Below are positions 37,403 to 46,298 of a DNA stretch of 64,000 nt, in pieces. How positions within the stretch are numbered: position 1 is the first letter of the stretch; every line of letters begins with the position of its first letter. The notes under the pieces are model-generated. The model ran no database searches. It was given only the letters and a program-made list of their open reading frames with translations, and was not told where the DNA came from. Source of the stretch: Gilvimarinus sp. DA14 (GTDB lineage: Bacteria; Pseudomonadota; Gammaproteobacteria; Pseudomonadales; Cellvibrionaceae); NCBI RefSeq assembly GCF_024204685.1, contig NZ_CP100350.1:2582501-2646500 (forward strand). The letters run 5' to 3'. The translations under genes and the position numbers were made by a program.

Positions 37403-38919
37403 TGAAAATGCAGCGCATTCCCTTCTACGCCATGGTGCTTTTGCTGATCGTGGCGGGTTTGGTGACCGCTTGGCTAAGGCACACGACCACCGAAGTACCT
37501 TTTTTGCCAGGTGAGCAAAAACCGGTTTGGCTGGTAGAAGCGCGCATCGACTTTATGGCCACCGGCGGGCAGACGACCGTGCGCCTCGACTTGCCGGATG
37601 ATGCACCTGGGTTTCGCTTAATTCGCGAGCAGGCGGCATCGCCCGGCTATGGCTTTGCGGTATTGGATGATAACCAAAACCGGCGCGCGGAGTGGACCCG
37701 TCGTCAGGTGGCCGGGCCGCAAACGCTTTACTATAACGCCCAGTATCTGCCCACCGGTCAAAATAGCGCGACAACGGATGCCGAAGCGCCCAAAGTGGCG
37801 GAGGTGTTTTGGGACGAGCCAGAGGCAACTGCCGCCAGAGAACTGTTGCGCGGCGCTCTGTCCCGCTCGACCACGCCGGCCAGTACCGCCCGCGAATTGA
37901 TTAAACTGCTCAGCCCCAACTCCCCCGATCAGAACGCGCAATTGTTATTGGTGGCCGAACCACAGCGTTCTCAGTTGTTGGTCAAACTATTAAATCAGGC
38001 CGGCGTGGCGGCGCGCACGGCATTGGGTTTGTACCTGGAAGATGCACGGCGGCGGCAAAGCCTAACCTCGATGGTCGAGCTGTACACAGAAGAGGGATGG
38101 TTGCTGATTAATGCCACCACCGGCGAGCAAGGTGTGCCCGAAAACCTATTGCTCTGGTCGCGGGGGGAAAATGCTCAACTGGACGTGATCGGTGGTCAGA
38201 ACTCGCGTCTGAGTTTTTCCATGATTAAGCAAACCGTTCCCGCTATGGCGCTGTCGCAGGTGCAGTTTCAAGACAACATTTTTAGCATGCTTGGAGTTTA
38301 CAGTCTGCCCATTGAAGAGCAGAGCATGTTCAAGTTGCTTTTTTTGTTGCCCTTAGGGGCGCTGGTGGTGGTGTTTATGCGGGTGATTGTCGGTTTGAGA
38401 ACCGCTGGCACCTTTATGCCTATTCTGATCTCGCTGGCTTTTTTGCAAACCTCTCTCGTGCCCGGCCTGATTAGTTTTATTCTGATCGTTGGGTTTGGCT
38501 TGCTGCTGCGCAATTACTTGTCTTATTTAAACTTATTATTGGTCGCGCGTATTGCCACCTTGATAGTGCTAGTCATATTCCTGATTTCTATCTTGAGTTT
38601 GCTGGGTTATCAAATGGGGTTAAACGCGGGTATTACCGTGACATTCTTCCCTATGATTATTATTGCTTGGACCATCGAGCGTATGAGTATTCTGTGGGAG
38701 GAAGAGGGCGCCCATGAAGTGTTAATTCAGGGTGGCGGTAGTTTGCTAGTGGCGGTAATCGCTTATTTGTTGATGAGCCTAACGGTCGTTAATCATCTCA
38801 GTTTTAATTTTCCGGAATTAAACTTGATTATCCTGGCATTGATTTTAATGATGGGGCAGTACACGGGTTATAAGCTCTCCGAGCTGCGACGTTTCCGTTC
38901 CATGGAGCAGTTTGACTGA
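37402..38919 (+). CDS. Inactive transglutaminase / seven-transmembrane protein (UUP1 type)
   Basis: 505 aa. One N-terminal membrane helix, a periplasmic transglutaminase-like domain (about 30-300) and a C-terminal block of about seven membrane helices (from LFLLPLGALVVVFMRVIVG to LNLIILALILMMG). Proteins of this layout are annotated 'inactive transglutaminase family protein' and accompany a RimK-like ligase and a DUF785 protease. ATG 37402 overlaps the previous stop (TAATG), and its own TGA overlaps the next ATG (TGATG), indicating strict translational coupling. Confidence 0.85.
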   Translation: MKMQRIPFYAMVLLLIVAGLVTAWLRHTTTEVPFLPGEQKPVWLVEARIDFMATGGQTTVRLDLPDDAPGFRLIREQAASPGYGFAVLDDNQNRRAEWTRRQVAGPQTLYYNAQYLPTGQNSATTDAEAPKVAEVFWDEPEATAARELLRGALSRSTTPASTARELIKLLSPNSPDQNAQLLLVAEPQRSQLLVKLLNQAGVAARTALGLYLEDARRRQSLTSMVELYTEEGWLLINATTGEQGVPENLLLWSRGENAQLDVIGGQNSRLSFSMIKQTVPAMALSQVQFQDNIFSMLGVYSLPIEEQSMFKLLFLLPLGALVVVFMRVIVGLRTAGTFMPILISLAFLQTSLVPGLISFILIVGFGLLLRNYLSYLNLLLVARIATLIVLVIFLISILSLLGYQMGLNAGITVTFFPMIIIAWTIERMSILWEEEGAHEVLIQGGGSLLVAVIAYLLMSLTVVNHLSFNFPELNLIILALILMMGQYTGYKLSELRRFRSMEQFD

Positions 38920-39875
38920 TGTTTATCAGCCCTTTCAAACTGCGGCGCCTGGGTATGCTGGGTATGAACTGTCGCAACCGGGACTTTATTGGCCGCTACA
39001 ACGACCGGCGCCTGTATCCGTTAGTGGATAATAAGCTGGAAACAAAGCTGCTGGCGCAAGAGTATCAGGTGGCGACACCGCAACTGCGTTTTGTGGTGAA
39101 AGAACAACACGAAATCTCGCAAATTGAAAAGTCTCTAGATAAGTTGTCCGGCTTTGCTATCAAGCCTGCCAAAGGCTCTGGCGGAAAAGGTATCTGGGTA
39201 ATCATCAAGCGCGACGGTGCCGACTTTATCAAATCCAGTGGAGCGAAAATTACCCTGGAGGATATTCGCCGTCATATGAGTAACACCCTGGCTGGCTTAT
39301 ATTCGCTGGGCGGCGTCAGTGATGAAGTGATCGTTGAGGACTTGATCGAATTTGATGATTGCTTTGACGGCTTTTCGTTTGAAGGGGTACCGGATATTCG
39401 CGTGGTGGTATTTCGCGGTTTTCCGGTCATGGCGATGTTGCGGTTGGCCACCCACGCTTCGGATGGTAAAGCTAATTTACACCAAGGCGCAGTGGGAGTG
39501 GGACTGGATTTGGCCACGGGGCGTTGTTTGAATGCGGTGCAGTTTGGTAAACCTGTTTACCAGCATCCGGATACTAAACGTTCTTTGAAAGAGATTCGAG
39601 TTCCCGACTGGCGTGGCTTGCTGTGCCTTGCATCGCGCTGCTACGACATGACGGGGCTCGGATATATAGGCGCCGACTTGGTGTTGGATGCCAACCGTGG
39701 TCCCGAATTGTTGGAGTTAAACGCGCGCCCCGGCTTGGCCATTCAGGTGGCCAATGGGTTCGGTTTGTTGCCGCGTTTGCGGCATATAGAAAAATTAAAA
39801 GAAAAACACTACCGTACGGCGGAGGCGCGCGTCGATTATGTAATGCAGGAGTTCGCCGCGAAGACTTTGTTATGA
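38919..39875 (+). CDS. Alpha-L-glutamate ligase-like ATP-grasp protein
   Basis: 318 aa, cytoplasmic. ATP-grasp features: GFAIKPAKGSGGKGIWVI (nucleotide-binding loop), DLIEFDDCFDGFSFEGVPDIRVVVFRG and the metal site ELLELNARPGLAIQ. The closest recognisable family is the RimK-like 'alpha-L-glutamate ligase homolog', which adds glutamate to a substrate carboxylate. It is the third gene of the coupled unit. The stop overlaps the stop of the convergent DUF748 gene by 6 bp. Confidence 0.88.
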   Translation: MFISPFKLRRLGMLGMNCRNRDFIGRYNDRRLYPLVDNKLETKLLAQEYQVATPQLRFVVKEQHEISQIEKSLDKLSGFAIKPAKGSGGKGIWVIIKRDGADFIKSSGAKITLEDIRRHMSNTLAGLYSLGGVSDEVIVEDLIEFDDCFDGFSFEGVPDIRVVVFRGFPVMAMLRLATHASDGKANLHQGAVGVGLDLATGRCLNAVQFGKPVYQHPDTKRSLKEIRVPDWRGLLCLASRCYDMTGLGYIGADLVLDANRGPELLELNARPGLAIQVANGFGLLPRLRHIEKLKEKHYRTAEARVDYVMQEFAAKTLL

Positions 39876-40955
39876 GTCTTCGGTCAGCGGAGTTATTTCA
39901 TTAAAGCGAGATTCGACGGCTTCAACAAACGCGTTTTTTACGATTCCCCAGGCGGCCTGCCAAGAACTGACTCGGGTATCGTCCAAGGTGCCTTCAATTT
40001 CAATTTCGGTGGCCAGCTTATCAGTTTCCAAGTTGGTGAAGAGCAGGCCGAGAAAGCCCATCAAACTTTCCCAGGTGAGTTGAAACGGATTGTCCCCTTG
40101 AGAAATCACGTCTTGTTGCCAGCTGGCGATATTCACGTCTTCCATTAGCGGTTTGATATAACCGGACATCTTACCGGCTTCGGCTTCAATTTCTGTATAA
40201 AGCTCTATTTGCCCGGATTTAAAATCGATATTGCCATAGGCTTGAGAAAAATCGTTTAGCTGGCGCAGCGCAATCGGGTCTGTTTTGGCAGCGAACATAA
40301 AATCATCGTGCTGAAAGGGATCGAATTCGGCATGGGCCTCAATCGCTACCTCTGAAAATAATTTCGCTGTTAGTTCGGCATTGGCCACTCGCCGGCCACT
40401 TTGATCTTTGACGTTAGTCAGGTTGGACACTGTGGCATTAATGTCACTAAGTACAATATCAACCTTGGGAGTTGTTTCTTCATTGGCAAAATGAATGGTG
40501 CCGTTGTTGATATCCAACTGGTTTAACGTGGTGGGTAGAATTTCTTCCAGCACCGCCAGCCAGTTGGTTCCCTCACCGACTTGCTGATTGTCATTGGACC
40601 GAGTATCCAGAAGGTTTAACCGTGGTTGGTTTAACGCTGCATCCACCAGCAGTTCGCCGTGGCGCAGGGCTAACCAGCTGACACTGATGTCTAAACTGTC
40701 GCTGTAGTAAAAAGGCGTTTGGGGAGATTTCTCTTTTAAATGAATATTTAAGTTATTGAGTTGATATGCGCCTTTAAACAGCCGCACCCGCACGCTCTCC
40801 ACCGTGCCGGTGTAGCGGCCCATATCTTTGAGAACATAGTTGTTGAGGTAGTGTTTGGCTGCGGCCGGTATCGCCAGATACAAAGCGACCACTAGTAGCC
40901 CCAGCACAGCTGTAGCCGCGACGAATCGTTTTGAGTTTCTGGACAACGCTGACAC
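39870..40955 (-). CDS. DUF748 / AsmA-like membrane-anchored protein
   Basis: About 361 aa with one N-terminal membrane helix (FVAATAVLGLLVVALYLAIPA) and a long beta-rich periplasmic body typical of DUF748/AsmA proteins (YYSDSLDISVSWLALRHGELLVDAALNQPRLNLLD). Such proteins act at the cell envelope, probably in lipid transport or outer-membrane homeostasis. The frame extends to GTG 40970, but GTG 40955 follows GAAGGTG at good spacing and is preferred. Confidence 0.8.
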   Translation of the reverse strand: MSALSRNSKRFVAATAVLGLLVVALYLAIPAAAKHYLNNYVLKDMGRYTGTVESVRVRLFKGAYQLNNLNIHLKEKSPQTPFYYSDSLDISVSWLALRHGELLVDAALNQPRLNLLDTRSNDNQQVGEGTNWLAVLEEILPTTLNQLDINNGTIHFANEETTPKVDIVLSDINATVSNLTNVKDQSGRRVANAELTAKLFSEVAIEAHAEFDPFQHDDFMFAAKTDPIALRQLNDFSQAYGNIDFKSGQIELYTEIEAEAGKMSGYIKPLMEDVNIASWQQDVISQGDNPFQLTWESLMGFLGLLFTNLETDKLATEIEIEGTLDDTRVSSWQAAWGIVKNAFVEAVESRFNEITPLTEDS

Positions 40956-41084
40956 TGGATTCACCTTCACAAATACTGATAAGAAATCAAGTTTTGTGCC
41001 AGCGAAACAACGGTGATATTGGCCGAAAGAATGTCGAATTTAAGAGTATTGCTGTAGGCTTTGCAAAACTGGTGTAATTTCGAC

Positions 41085-41528
41085 TTACCAGTACTTCTTT
41101 TCGTCGTGAATAATCCAGCCGTGGGGGTGGCGGGCTTGAGGATCCTTGTGAGTCCAGTGTACCAAGCCGCCTTTAGGGTTCCAGATGTATTCGCCGTAGA
41201 ATTCCACAGGATCACTTACCGCTAGGTTTTCGATACGCGGTGCAATATCAATATTGTGCACAATCAATAAAGAAGTGCCATCGCGAACATGGATAATAAA
41301 GCGTTGATGCTGCGAGCCTTTGGTGTCGTCTGGCAGCAGGCGGGTAACTTCGCCCTTACCGCGCACCTGAATTTCTGTCGTCTGGTTACGCCAGAGTTGC
41401 GCGAAGTTACTTGGTGTATCAGCCTGTTGACAGGCTGAACCCAAAAACGTCAGCAATAACGCGAGACAAAAAATCAGGCCCGAGCGGTCGTTGCGACGGT
41501 GAAGGCTAGCGATCGGACCAGACAGCAA
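41085..41528 (-). CDS. DUF3465 lipoprotein
   Basis: 147 aa with a lipoprotein-like signal (LLLTFLGSACQQ) and a DUF3465 domain: VRGKGEVTRLLPDDTKGSQHQRFIIHVRDGTSLLIVHNIDIAPRI and EFYGEYIWNPKGGLVHWTHKDP. The TTG at 41528 is preferred because GGAGG lies 8 nt upstream; the longer frame to 41615 runs inside the VOC gene. The function of DUF3465 is unknown. It overlaps the VOC gene by about 23 bp. Confidence 0.8.
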   Translation of the reverse strand: MLSGPIASLHRRNDRSGLIFCLALLLTFLGSACQQADTPSNFAQLWRNQTTEIQVRGKGEVTRLLPDDTKGSQHQRFIIHVRDGTSLLIVHNIDIAPRIENLAVSDPVEFYGEYIWNPKGGLVHWTHKDPQARHPHGWIIHDEKKYW

Positions 41529-41859
41529 ATTCGCTGCCTCCAGGCTCGGTAAAGTGGAAGCGTCTGCCGCCGGGAAAGGTGAAAGTGGGTCTGCAGATAG
41601 TGCCGCCTGCAGCAATCACTTCTTTTTCTGTCTGCGCCAGGCTTTCACTGTAAAGCACGATCAGGCAGGAGCTCTGAGCACCGCTAGACACAGTGGCGGA
41701 TAAGTAAAATCCGCCCAAGTTAAAGCCGGAGTCAAAGGCGCAGTACTCGGCGCCGTAGTCGGTGAAGCTCCAGTGAAAAACGCGGGTGAAAAATTCTTTG
41801 CTTGCGCTCAGTGAACGCGAAGGGATTTCCAGGTAGGGGGCTTGCTGTGAGTCGATCAT
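41506..41859 (-). CDS. VOC-family (glyoxalase-fold) protein
   Basis: 117-aa single-domain VOC protein: begins YLEIPSRSLSASKEFFTRVFHWSFTDYG, ends FPGGRRFHFTEPGGSEFAVWSDR, with paired beta-alpha-beta-beta-beta units. Members of this fold range from dioxygenases to resistance proteins, so the reaction cannot be assigned. Confidence 0.85.
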   Translation of the reverse strand: MIDSQQAPYLEIPSRSLSASKEFFTRVFHWSFTDYGAEYCAFDSGFNLGGFYLSATVSSGAQSSCLIVLYSESLAQTEKEVIAAGGTICRPTFTFPGGRRFHFTEPGGSEFAVWSDR

Positions 41860-41899
41860 TGCAAAAGGCGGCGGCCAGTAGCTGGCCGCCGACGGCCAC

Positions 41900-42454
41900 T
41901 TAGATGCGCATTTTGCGGCGCAAAATGGTCAGGCCCAGTGCCAGTGAACAGGCCAGTGAACCCAATAACGCGTAGAGGGTAACATTCGAGGCGGTAGAAG
42001 GCAGAGCGGTGTAAGCCACTTCTTCCTCAACTGCTTCTGGCTCGTGTGGCATATCGTCAACGCTGGCGACAATGGCGAAGCGGTCGGTGGGGATAAACAA
42101 TTCCAGAGTAGAGTCGCGCGTCAGCGTGTGAATGCTGTGCTTGCGGCCGTCAATATCAATCTGGAAGTGCGGTGGCAGGTTTTTGGTTTGATAGGTTTCA
42201 CCGTAGCTACCGTCTTGGTGTTTAAACTGCAAACGAACCTGATCACCCGCAGAGCGTATATATTTGGCGTCCAGTTCTACGTATTCGCGACCGTTCATTT
42301 CCACGACACCCATACAGGCGTCGGCAATTTCAGGGTATTCGTTGAGTACCCCGGGCTTCCAATCGATTTCCGAGCATTCCTTTGCCATTGCCGCTGAACT
42401 GGCAACAAGTGCAACTCCCAAAGTGGCTGTTTTGATACAAGTAGAGATCTTCAT
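41900..42454 (-). CDS. Putative sortase substrate with LPSTA tail
   Basis: 184 aa. A signal peptide (MKISTCIKTATLGVALVASSAAMA) exports the protein; the mature part has three cysteines and beta-rich sequence with no family I know. The C-terminus has the three-part sorting signal of surface proteins: LPSTA at residues 151-155, a hydrophobic helix (LYALLGSLACSLALGLTIL) and a basic tail RRKMRI. The class D sortase gene lies 14 bp upstream on the same strand, so this is its likely dedicated substrate. ATG 42454 is preferred over 42460 because AAGGA then has proper spacing. Confidence 0.8.
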   Translation of the reverse strand: MKISTCIKTATLGVALVASSAAMAKECSEIDWKPGVLNEYPEIADACMGVVEMNGREYVELDAKYIRSAGDQVRLQFKHQDGSYGETYQTKNLPPHFQIDIDGRKHSIHTLTRDSTLELFIPTDRFAIVASVDDMPHEPEAVEEEVAYTALPSTASNVTLYALLGSLACSLALGLTILRRKMRI

Positions 42455-42468
42455 AGTCATTTCCTTTT

Positions 42469-43176
42469 TTAATGAAGTGTTGCAGGTGAGTTTTCTGTGG
42501 CCGTTACGATAAATCGCTCCGGTGCACTTCCAACATGGTAGAACGGGTAGCAGGTAATCAGGGTTAGCTGATTGTGCTCGGTGGGGGCGAGCACACTGAC
42601 ATTTGAGGGCAAGACGATTTGCAGTTCAGTGACCGTGTAGCTTTTTTCTCCCTCAAGCGTTGTCACATCAATGCGATCTCCAATTTCGATATCTTTAAGA
42701 ACCCGGAAGAAACTGTCTCTGTGTCCGGCGATAGCGATATTGCCGCCACCGGTAACGGGCGCTGTCTTATCCAGCCAGCCCAGGCCGCGGTTTAAGTTGT
42801 GGTCTGTCGGCTCGGTGAAAATGGGTGCGCTCAGGCCCAGCGTATCGATTTCCAGTACTGCGATGATATCGTCACTTGCAGGGGCGATGGCGCTGAACTG
42901 TTCGATGCGTTTGGGGCTCCACAGGCTGGTATCAATATCCCCAGGGGCAGTCAGAGGAGGGTTTGTCGATACGGAAGTTTCGGTGGTCGTTGCGCTTGCC
43001 GCCTGGGCACGGGCCAGAAATAAATCCGTCTGCCGTTCGGCCATCGGACCTTGGCGCAGCATTTGGGTGCCCCACACGCAGAGCAATGCAATGCCCAAAA
43101 GCCAGAGGCTGGTTTCGACAAAGCGACACAAAGCTGAGACTAATTTCACACGACCCATTGCAGTTTCAGTATCCAT
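42469..43176 (-). CDS. Class D-like sortase
   Basis: 235-aa membrane-anchored transpeptidase. The N-terminal helix (LWLLGIALLCVWG) is followed by the sortase beta-barrel. The catalytic histidine is in AIAGHRDSFF, the catalytic cysteine in LTLITCYPFYHVG, and the arginine in SAPERFIV. TLxTCYPF and the YHVGSAPERF tail are typical of class D sortases, which favour LPxTA-type signals; the next gene encodes an LPSTA protein. Sortases are uncommon in Gram-negatives, which lack the thick wall that usually serves as acceptor. Confidence 0.88.
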   Translation of the reverse strand: MDTETAMGRVKLVSALCRFVETSLWLLGIALLCVWGTQMLRQGPMAERQTDLFLARAQAASATTTETSVSTNPPLTAPGDIDTSLWSPKRIEQFSAIAPASDDIIAVLEIDTLGLSAPIFTEPTDHNLNRGLGWLDKTAPVTGGGNIAIAGHRDSFFRVLKDIEIGDRIDVTTLEGEKSYTVTELQIVLPSNVSVLAPTEHNQLTLITCYPFYHVGSAPERFIVTATENSPATLH

Positions 43177-43364
43177 TGAACAGTGCTTTTACAGCGAGCA
43201 ACCGGGGGTATTGACCGTTAACTCTAGCATAGAGATAACAAAAACGTATGAACGTTATAACCTTATTCTCTAATTTGTGGCGTAATAAACGGCTTTTTTG
43301 CGGGGAAATATCAGTCGATGATTTTCAGGCTATATAAAAAGTTTGTTTTTATGTTTTAAAGAAA

Positions 43365-44810
43365 TTAACGACGCCAAAATGCGGGACTAAACAGAACCAG
43401 TAAAGTAAAGACTTCCAGTCGTCCTAATAGCATGGCGAAACACAGCACCCACTTGGCCGGGCTGTTTATATCGCCATAGTGTGCCGCGACCTCTCCCATT
43501 CCTGGGCCTAGGTTGGTGATGCAGGCGCCCACCGCCGAGAAAGATGTGCGTAAATCCAGTCCGGTGGCGATCAGCATCAGAAACATGGCTGCGAAAGCGA
43601 CCACGTACATAGCGAAAAAACCCCATACGGATTCCACTACCCGATCCGGCACGGTCAATTTACCCACTTTAACCGAAATAACGGCGTTGGGATGGATGAG
43701 GCGATGGATTTCGCGCACCCCTTGCTTGTATAGCAGCAACACACGTATCGCCTTCATACCGCCGCCGGTTGAGCTGGCACAGCCGCCCACAAAAGCAAAA
43801 ATAAACAGCATATAGGGCAAAAAGCTGGGAAAGCTGGAGTAGTTGGAGGCAAAGCCCGCGGTGGTCATGGTGGAGACAAAATTAAATGTGCCCAGATAAA
43901 AGCTGTCGCTAAACGAATAGGTTTGCGAGCCGGCCAAATAGGCAACGGTAATTAATACCCCGACCACCATGCAGGAGATATAAAAACGCAATTCGGCATC
44001 TTGGAAATAGTGGCGCAAGGATTTTTCTCGCCAGACCAAAAAGTGCAGGGCGAAGTTGACCGCCGCAATCAGCATAAACACGGTGCACACCATCATAATG
44101 GCCGGCGACTGATAGTGCAGAATGCTGGCGTCGTGGGTAGAGAAGCCGCCGTTGGCAATGGTGGAAAAGGCGTGGCAAATGGCCTCGAACCAGCTCATGC
44201 CCGCCAGTTTGTAGCTGAGGGCGCAGGCTGCGGTAAAAACCAGATAGGTAGTAAACAATGCCTTGGCTGTTTCAGTAATGCGCGGCGTGAGCTTGCTGTC
44301 TTTTACCGGGCCAGGGGCTTCGGCGCGGTACAGCTGCATACCACCAATACCCAGCATGGGTAAAATAGCTACGGCGATAACAATAATACCAATACCACCC
44401 AGCCACTGTAGCTGCTGGCGGTAAAATAAAATGGAGGGCGGCAGGGTGTCCAGCCCGGTGATTACCGTTGCCCCGGTGGTGGTAAGGCCCGAGATAGATT
44501 CAAAGATGGCGTCGGTAACTGAAAGCTCTAGGCCATTGGAAAAATACAGTGGCAGGGCACCGAAAGTGCCCAGTACAAACCAGAATAAGGCGGTCACCAA
44601 AAAGCCATCGCGGGTGCGCAGATCCGCCCGGCTTTTATAAACCGGCGCCCAGATAGCCAGCCCAGAACCAAATGCCAGGGCGAAGCCCCATAGAAATGTC
44701 ATGTAGTTGTGGTCGTTAAACCAGAGGCTGACACTGATGGGAAGCAACAGCGTCAAACTGAACATCATCAGCAGTGTGCCCAAAACCCTGGCGATTACGG
44801 CAAAGTGCAT
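43365..44810 (-). CDS. trkH: Trk potassium uptake protein TrkH
   Basis: Membrane subunit of the Trk K+ uptake system. 481 aa with about 10-12 membrane segments and four selectivity-filter-like loops, including SGLTTTGATVITGLD, STIANGGFSTHD, STMTTAGFASN and TNLGPGMG. It lies just after trkA on the same strand, which supplies the NAD-binding regulatory subunit. Confidence 0.96.
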   Translation of the reverse strand: MHFAVIARVLGTLLMMFSLTLLLPISVSLWFNDHNYMTFLWGFALAFGSGLAIWAPVYKSRADLRTRDGFLVTALFWFVLGTFGALPLYFSNGLELSVTDAIFESISGLTTTGATVITGLDTLPPSILFYRQQLQWLGGIGIIVIAVAILPMLGIGGMQLYRAEAPGPVKDSKLTPRITETAKALFTTYLVFTAACALSYKLAGMSWFEAICHAFSTIANGGFSTHDASILHYQSPAIMMVCTVFMLIAAVNFALHFLVWREKSLRHYFQDAELRFYISCMVVGVLITVAYLAGSQTYSFSDSFYLGTFNFVSTMTTAGFASNYSSFPSFLPYMLFIFAFVGGCASSTGGGMKAIRVLLLYKQGVREIHRLIHPNAVISVKVGKLTVPDRVVESVWGFFAMYVVAFAAMFLMLIATGLDLRTSFSAVGACITNLGPGMGEVAAHYGDINSPAKWVLCFAMLLGRLEVFTLLVLFSPAFWRR

Positions 44811-44852
44811 CGGCTCTCCGGTGGCGTTGTTTCACTGTGCATGATGTAAGCC

Positions 44853-46238
44853 CTAGAAAAAGGTAAACCCAACCTGGAACAGTTTTTCGATATCGCGAAT
44901 GTGTTTTTTATTGAGCAAAAACACAATCACATGATCGCCGCTCTCAACAACTACATCGTCATGGGCAATGATGACCTCACTGCCCGAGTCTTTCTCGCGC
45001 ACAATCGCACCGATATTGGCGCCCTGGGGCAGGTCGATGTCCTCCAGCGCGCGCCCCACCACCTTGGATGAGTTTTTATCGCCGTGGGCAATCAGTTCAA
45101 TAGCCTCGGCGGCGCCGCGGCGCAGCGAGTAAACGCTGACCATATCGCCGCGTCTTACGTGGGTGAGCAGGCTGCCGATGGTGGTGGTTTGCGGGGAAAT
45201 GGCAATGTCGATATCGCCGCCCTGCACCAAATCCACATAGGCGGGGTTGTTAATCAGCGCCATCACTTTGCGCGCGCCTAATCGTTTAGCGAGCATTGAC
45301 GACATGATATTGGCTTCGTCGTCATTGGTTAGGGCGAGAAACACATCGGTGTCTTCAATGTTTTCTTCGCTCAGTAAGTCCTGATCAGAGGCGCTGCCCT
45401 GCAGCACAATGGCGCGCTCTAGGTGCTCAGCCAGGTGTGCGGCGCGGGCCTTGTTGTGTTCAATCACCCGCACGCTATAGCGTCCCTCTAGCTTGCGCGC
45501 CAGGCGCATGCCGATATTGCCGCCGCCGGCAATAATGATTCGCTTATAGGCGGTTTCCATACGCCGCAATTCGCTGATGACCGCGCGGATGTCATTCTTT
45601 CCGGCGAGAAAAAACACTTCGTCGTCCGCTTCAATGACCGTGGCGCCGGTGGGCATAATCGCCTGACCGCGGCGGTATATGGCGGCAACCCGGGTATCGA
45701 CGGCGGGCATATGCTCACGTAAAAAGCGCAGTTCTTGTCCCACCAGGGGCCCGCCGTGATAGGCTTTTACCGCCACCAGCTGTACTTTGCCCTCGGCAAA
45801 ATCCAGCACTTGCAGCGCGCCCGGGGTTTCGATCAGGCGGTGGATATAATCCGAGACCAGCTGTTCCGGGCTAATCAGCACGTCGATGGGGATTGCTTCG
45901 TTGGCAAACAGCTTGTTGTTGGTGAGGTAGGCCGTGGCGCGCACCCGGGCAATTTTGGTGGGGGTGCGAAACAAACTGTGCGCCACCTGGCAGGCGACCA
46001 TATTGATTTCATCGTTGTTGGTCACCGCTACCAGCATATCCGCGTCTTCCACACCGGCTTGCACCAGCACATCCGGGTGCGATCCTTCACCGTTAACCAC
46101 ACCGATATCCAGCCGATCGCGCAGTTCGCGCAGGCGAGAGTCGTTGGTGTCAATCATGGTGATGTCGTTGGATTCGTCGGCGAGGTTTTCAGCCAGGCTG
46201 GCGCCTACTTGTCCTGCACCCAGAATAATAATCTTCAT
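44853..46238 (-). CDS. trkA: Trk system potassium uptake protein TrkA
   Basis: Cytoplasmic gating subunit of Trk channels with two tandem RCK units (Rossmann NAD-binding [13 protein letters not shown] and [14 protein letters not shown], each followed by a TrkA-C domain). The frame reaches TTG 46271, but ATG 46238 gives the classical [12 protein letters not shown] start and 461 aa, the expected length. Confidence 0.97.
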   Translation of the reverse strand: MKIIILGAGQVGASLAENLADESNDITMIDTNDSRLRELRDRLDIGVVNGEGSHPDVLVQAGVEDADMLVAVTNNDEINMVACQVAHSLFRTPTKIARVRATAYLTNNKLFANEAIPIDVLISPEQLVSDYIHRLIETPGALQVLDFAEGKVQLVAVKAYHGGPLVGQELRFLREHMPAVDTRVAAIYRRGQAIMPTGATVIEADDEVFFLAGKNDIRAVISELRRMETAYKRIIIAGGGNIGMRLARKLEGRYSVRVIEHNKARAAHLAEHLERAIVLQGSASDQDLLSEENIEDTDVFLALTNDDEANIMSSMLAKRLGARKVMALINNPAYVDLVQGGDIDIAISPQTTTIGSLLTHVRRGDMVSVYSLRRGAAEAIELIAHGDKNSSKVVGRALEDIDLPQGANIGAIVREKDSGSEVIIAHDDVVVESGDHVIVFLLNKKHIRDIEKLFQVGFTFF

Positions 46239-46298
46239 AATACTGCCAGGTTGGTCCTCAACGATTGGCAAACTTTACCGCCTTTGGCGGGCATTTGG

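Noticed and set aside
41529-41615. Longer start of the DUF3465 lipoprotein
   Set aside because: That segment is the VOC coding sequence in another frame; GGAGG supports TTG 41528.
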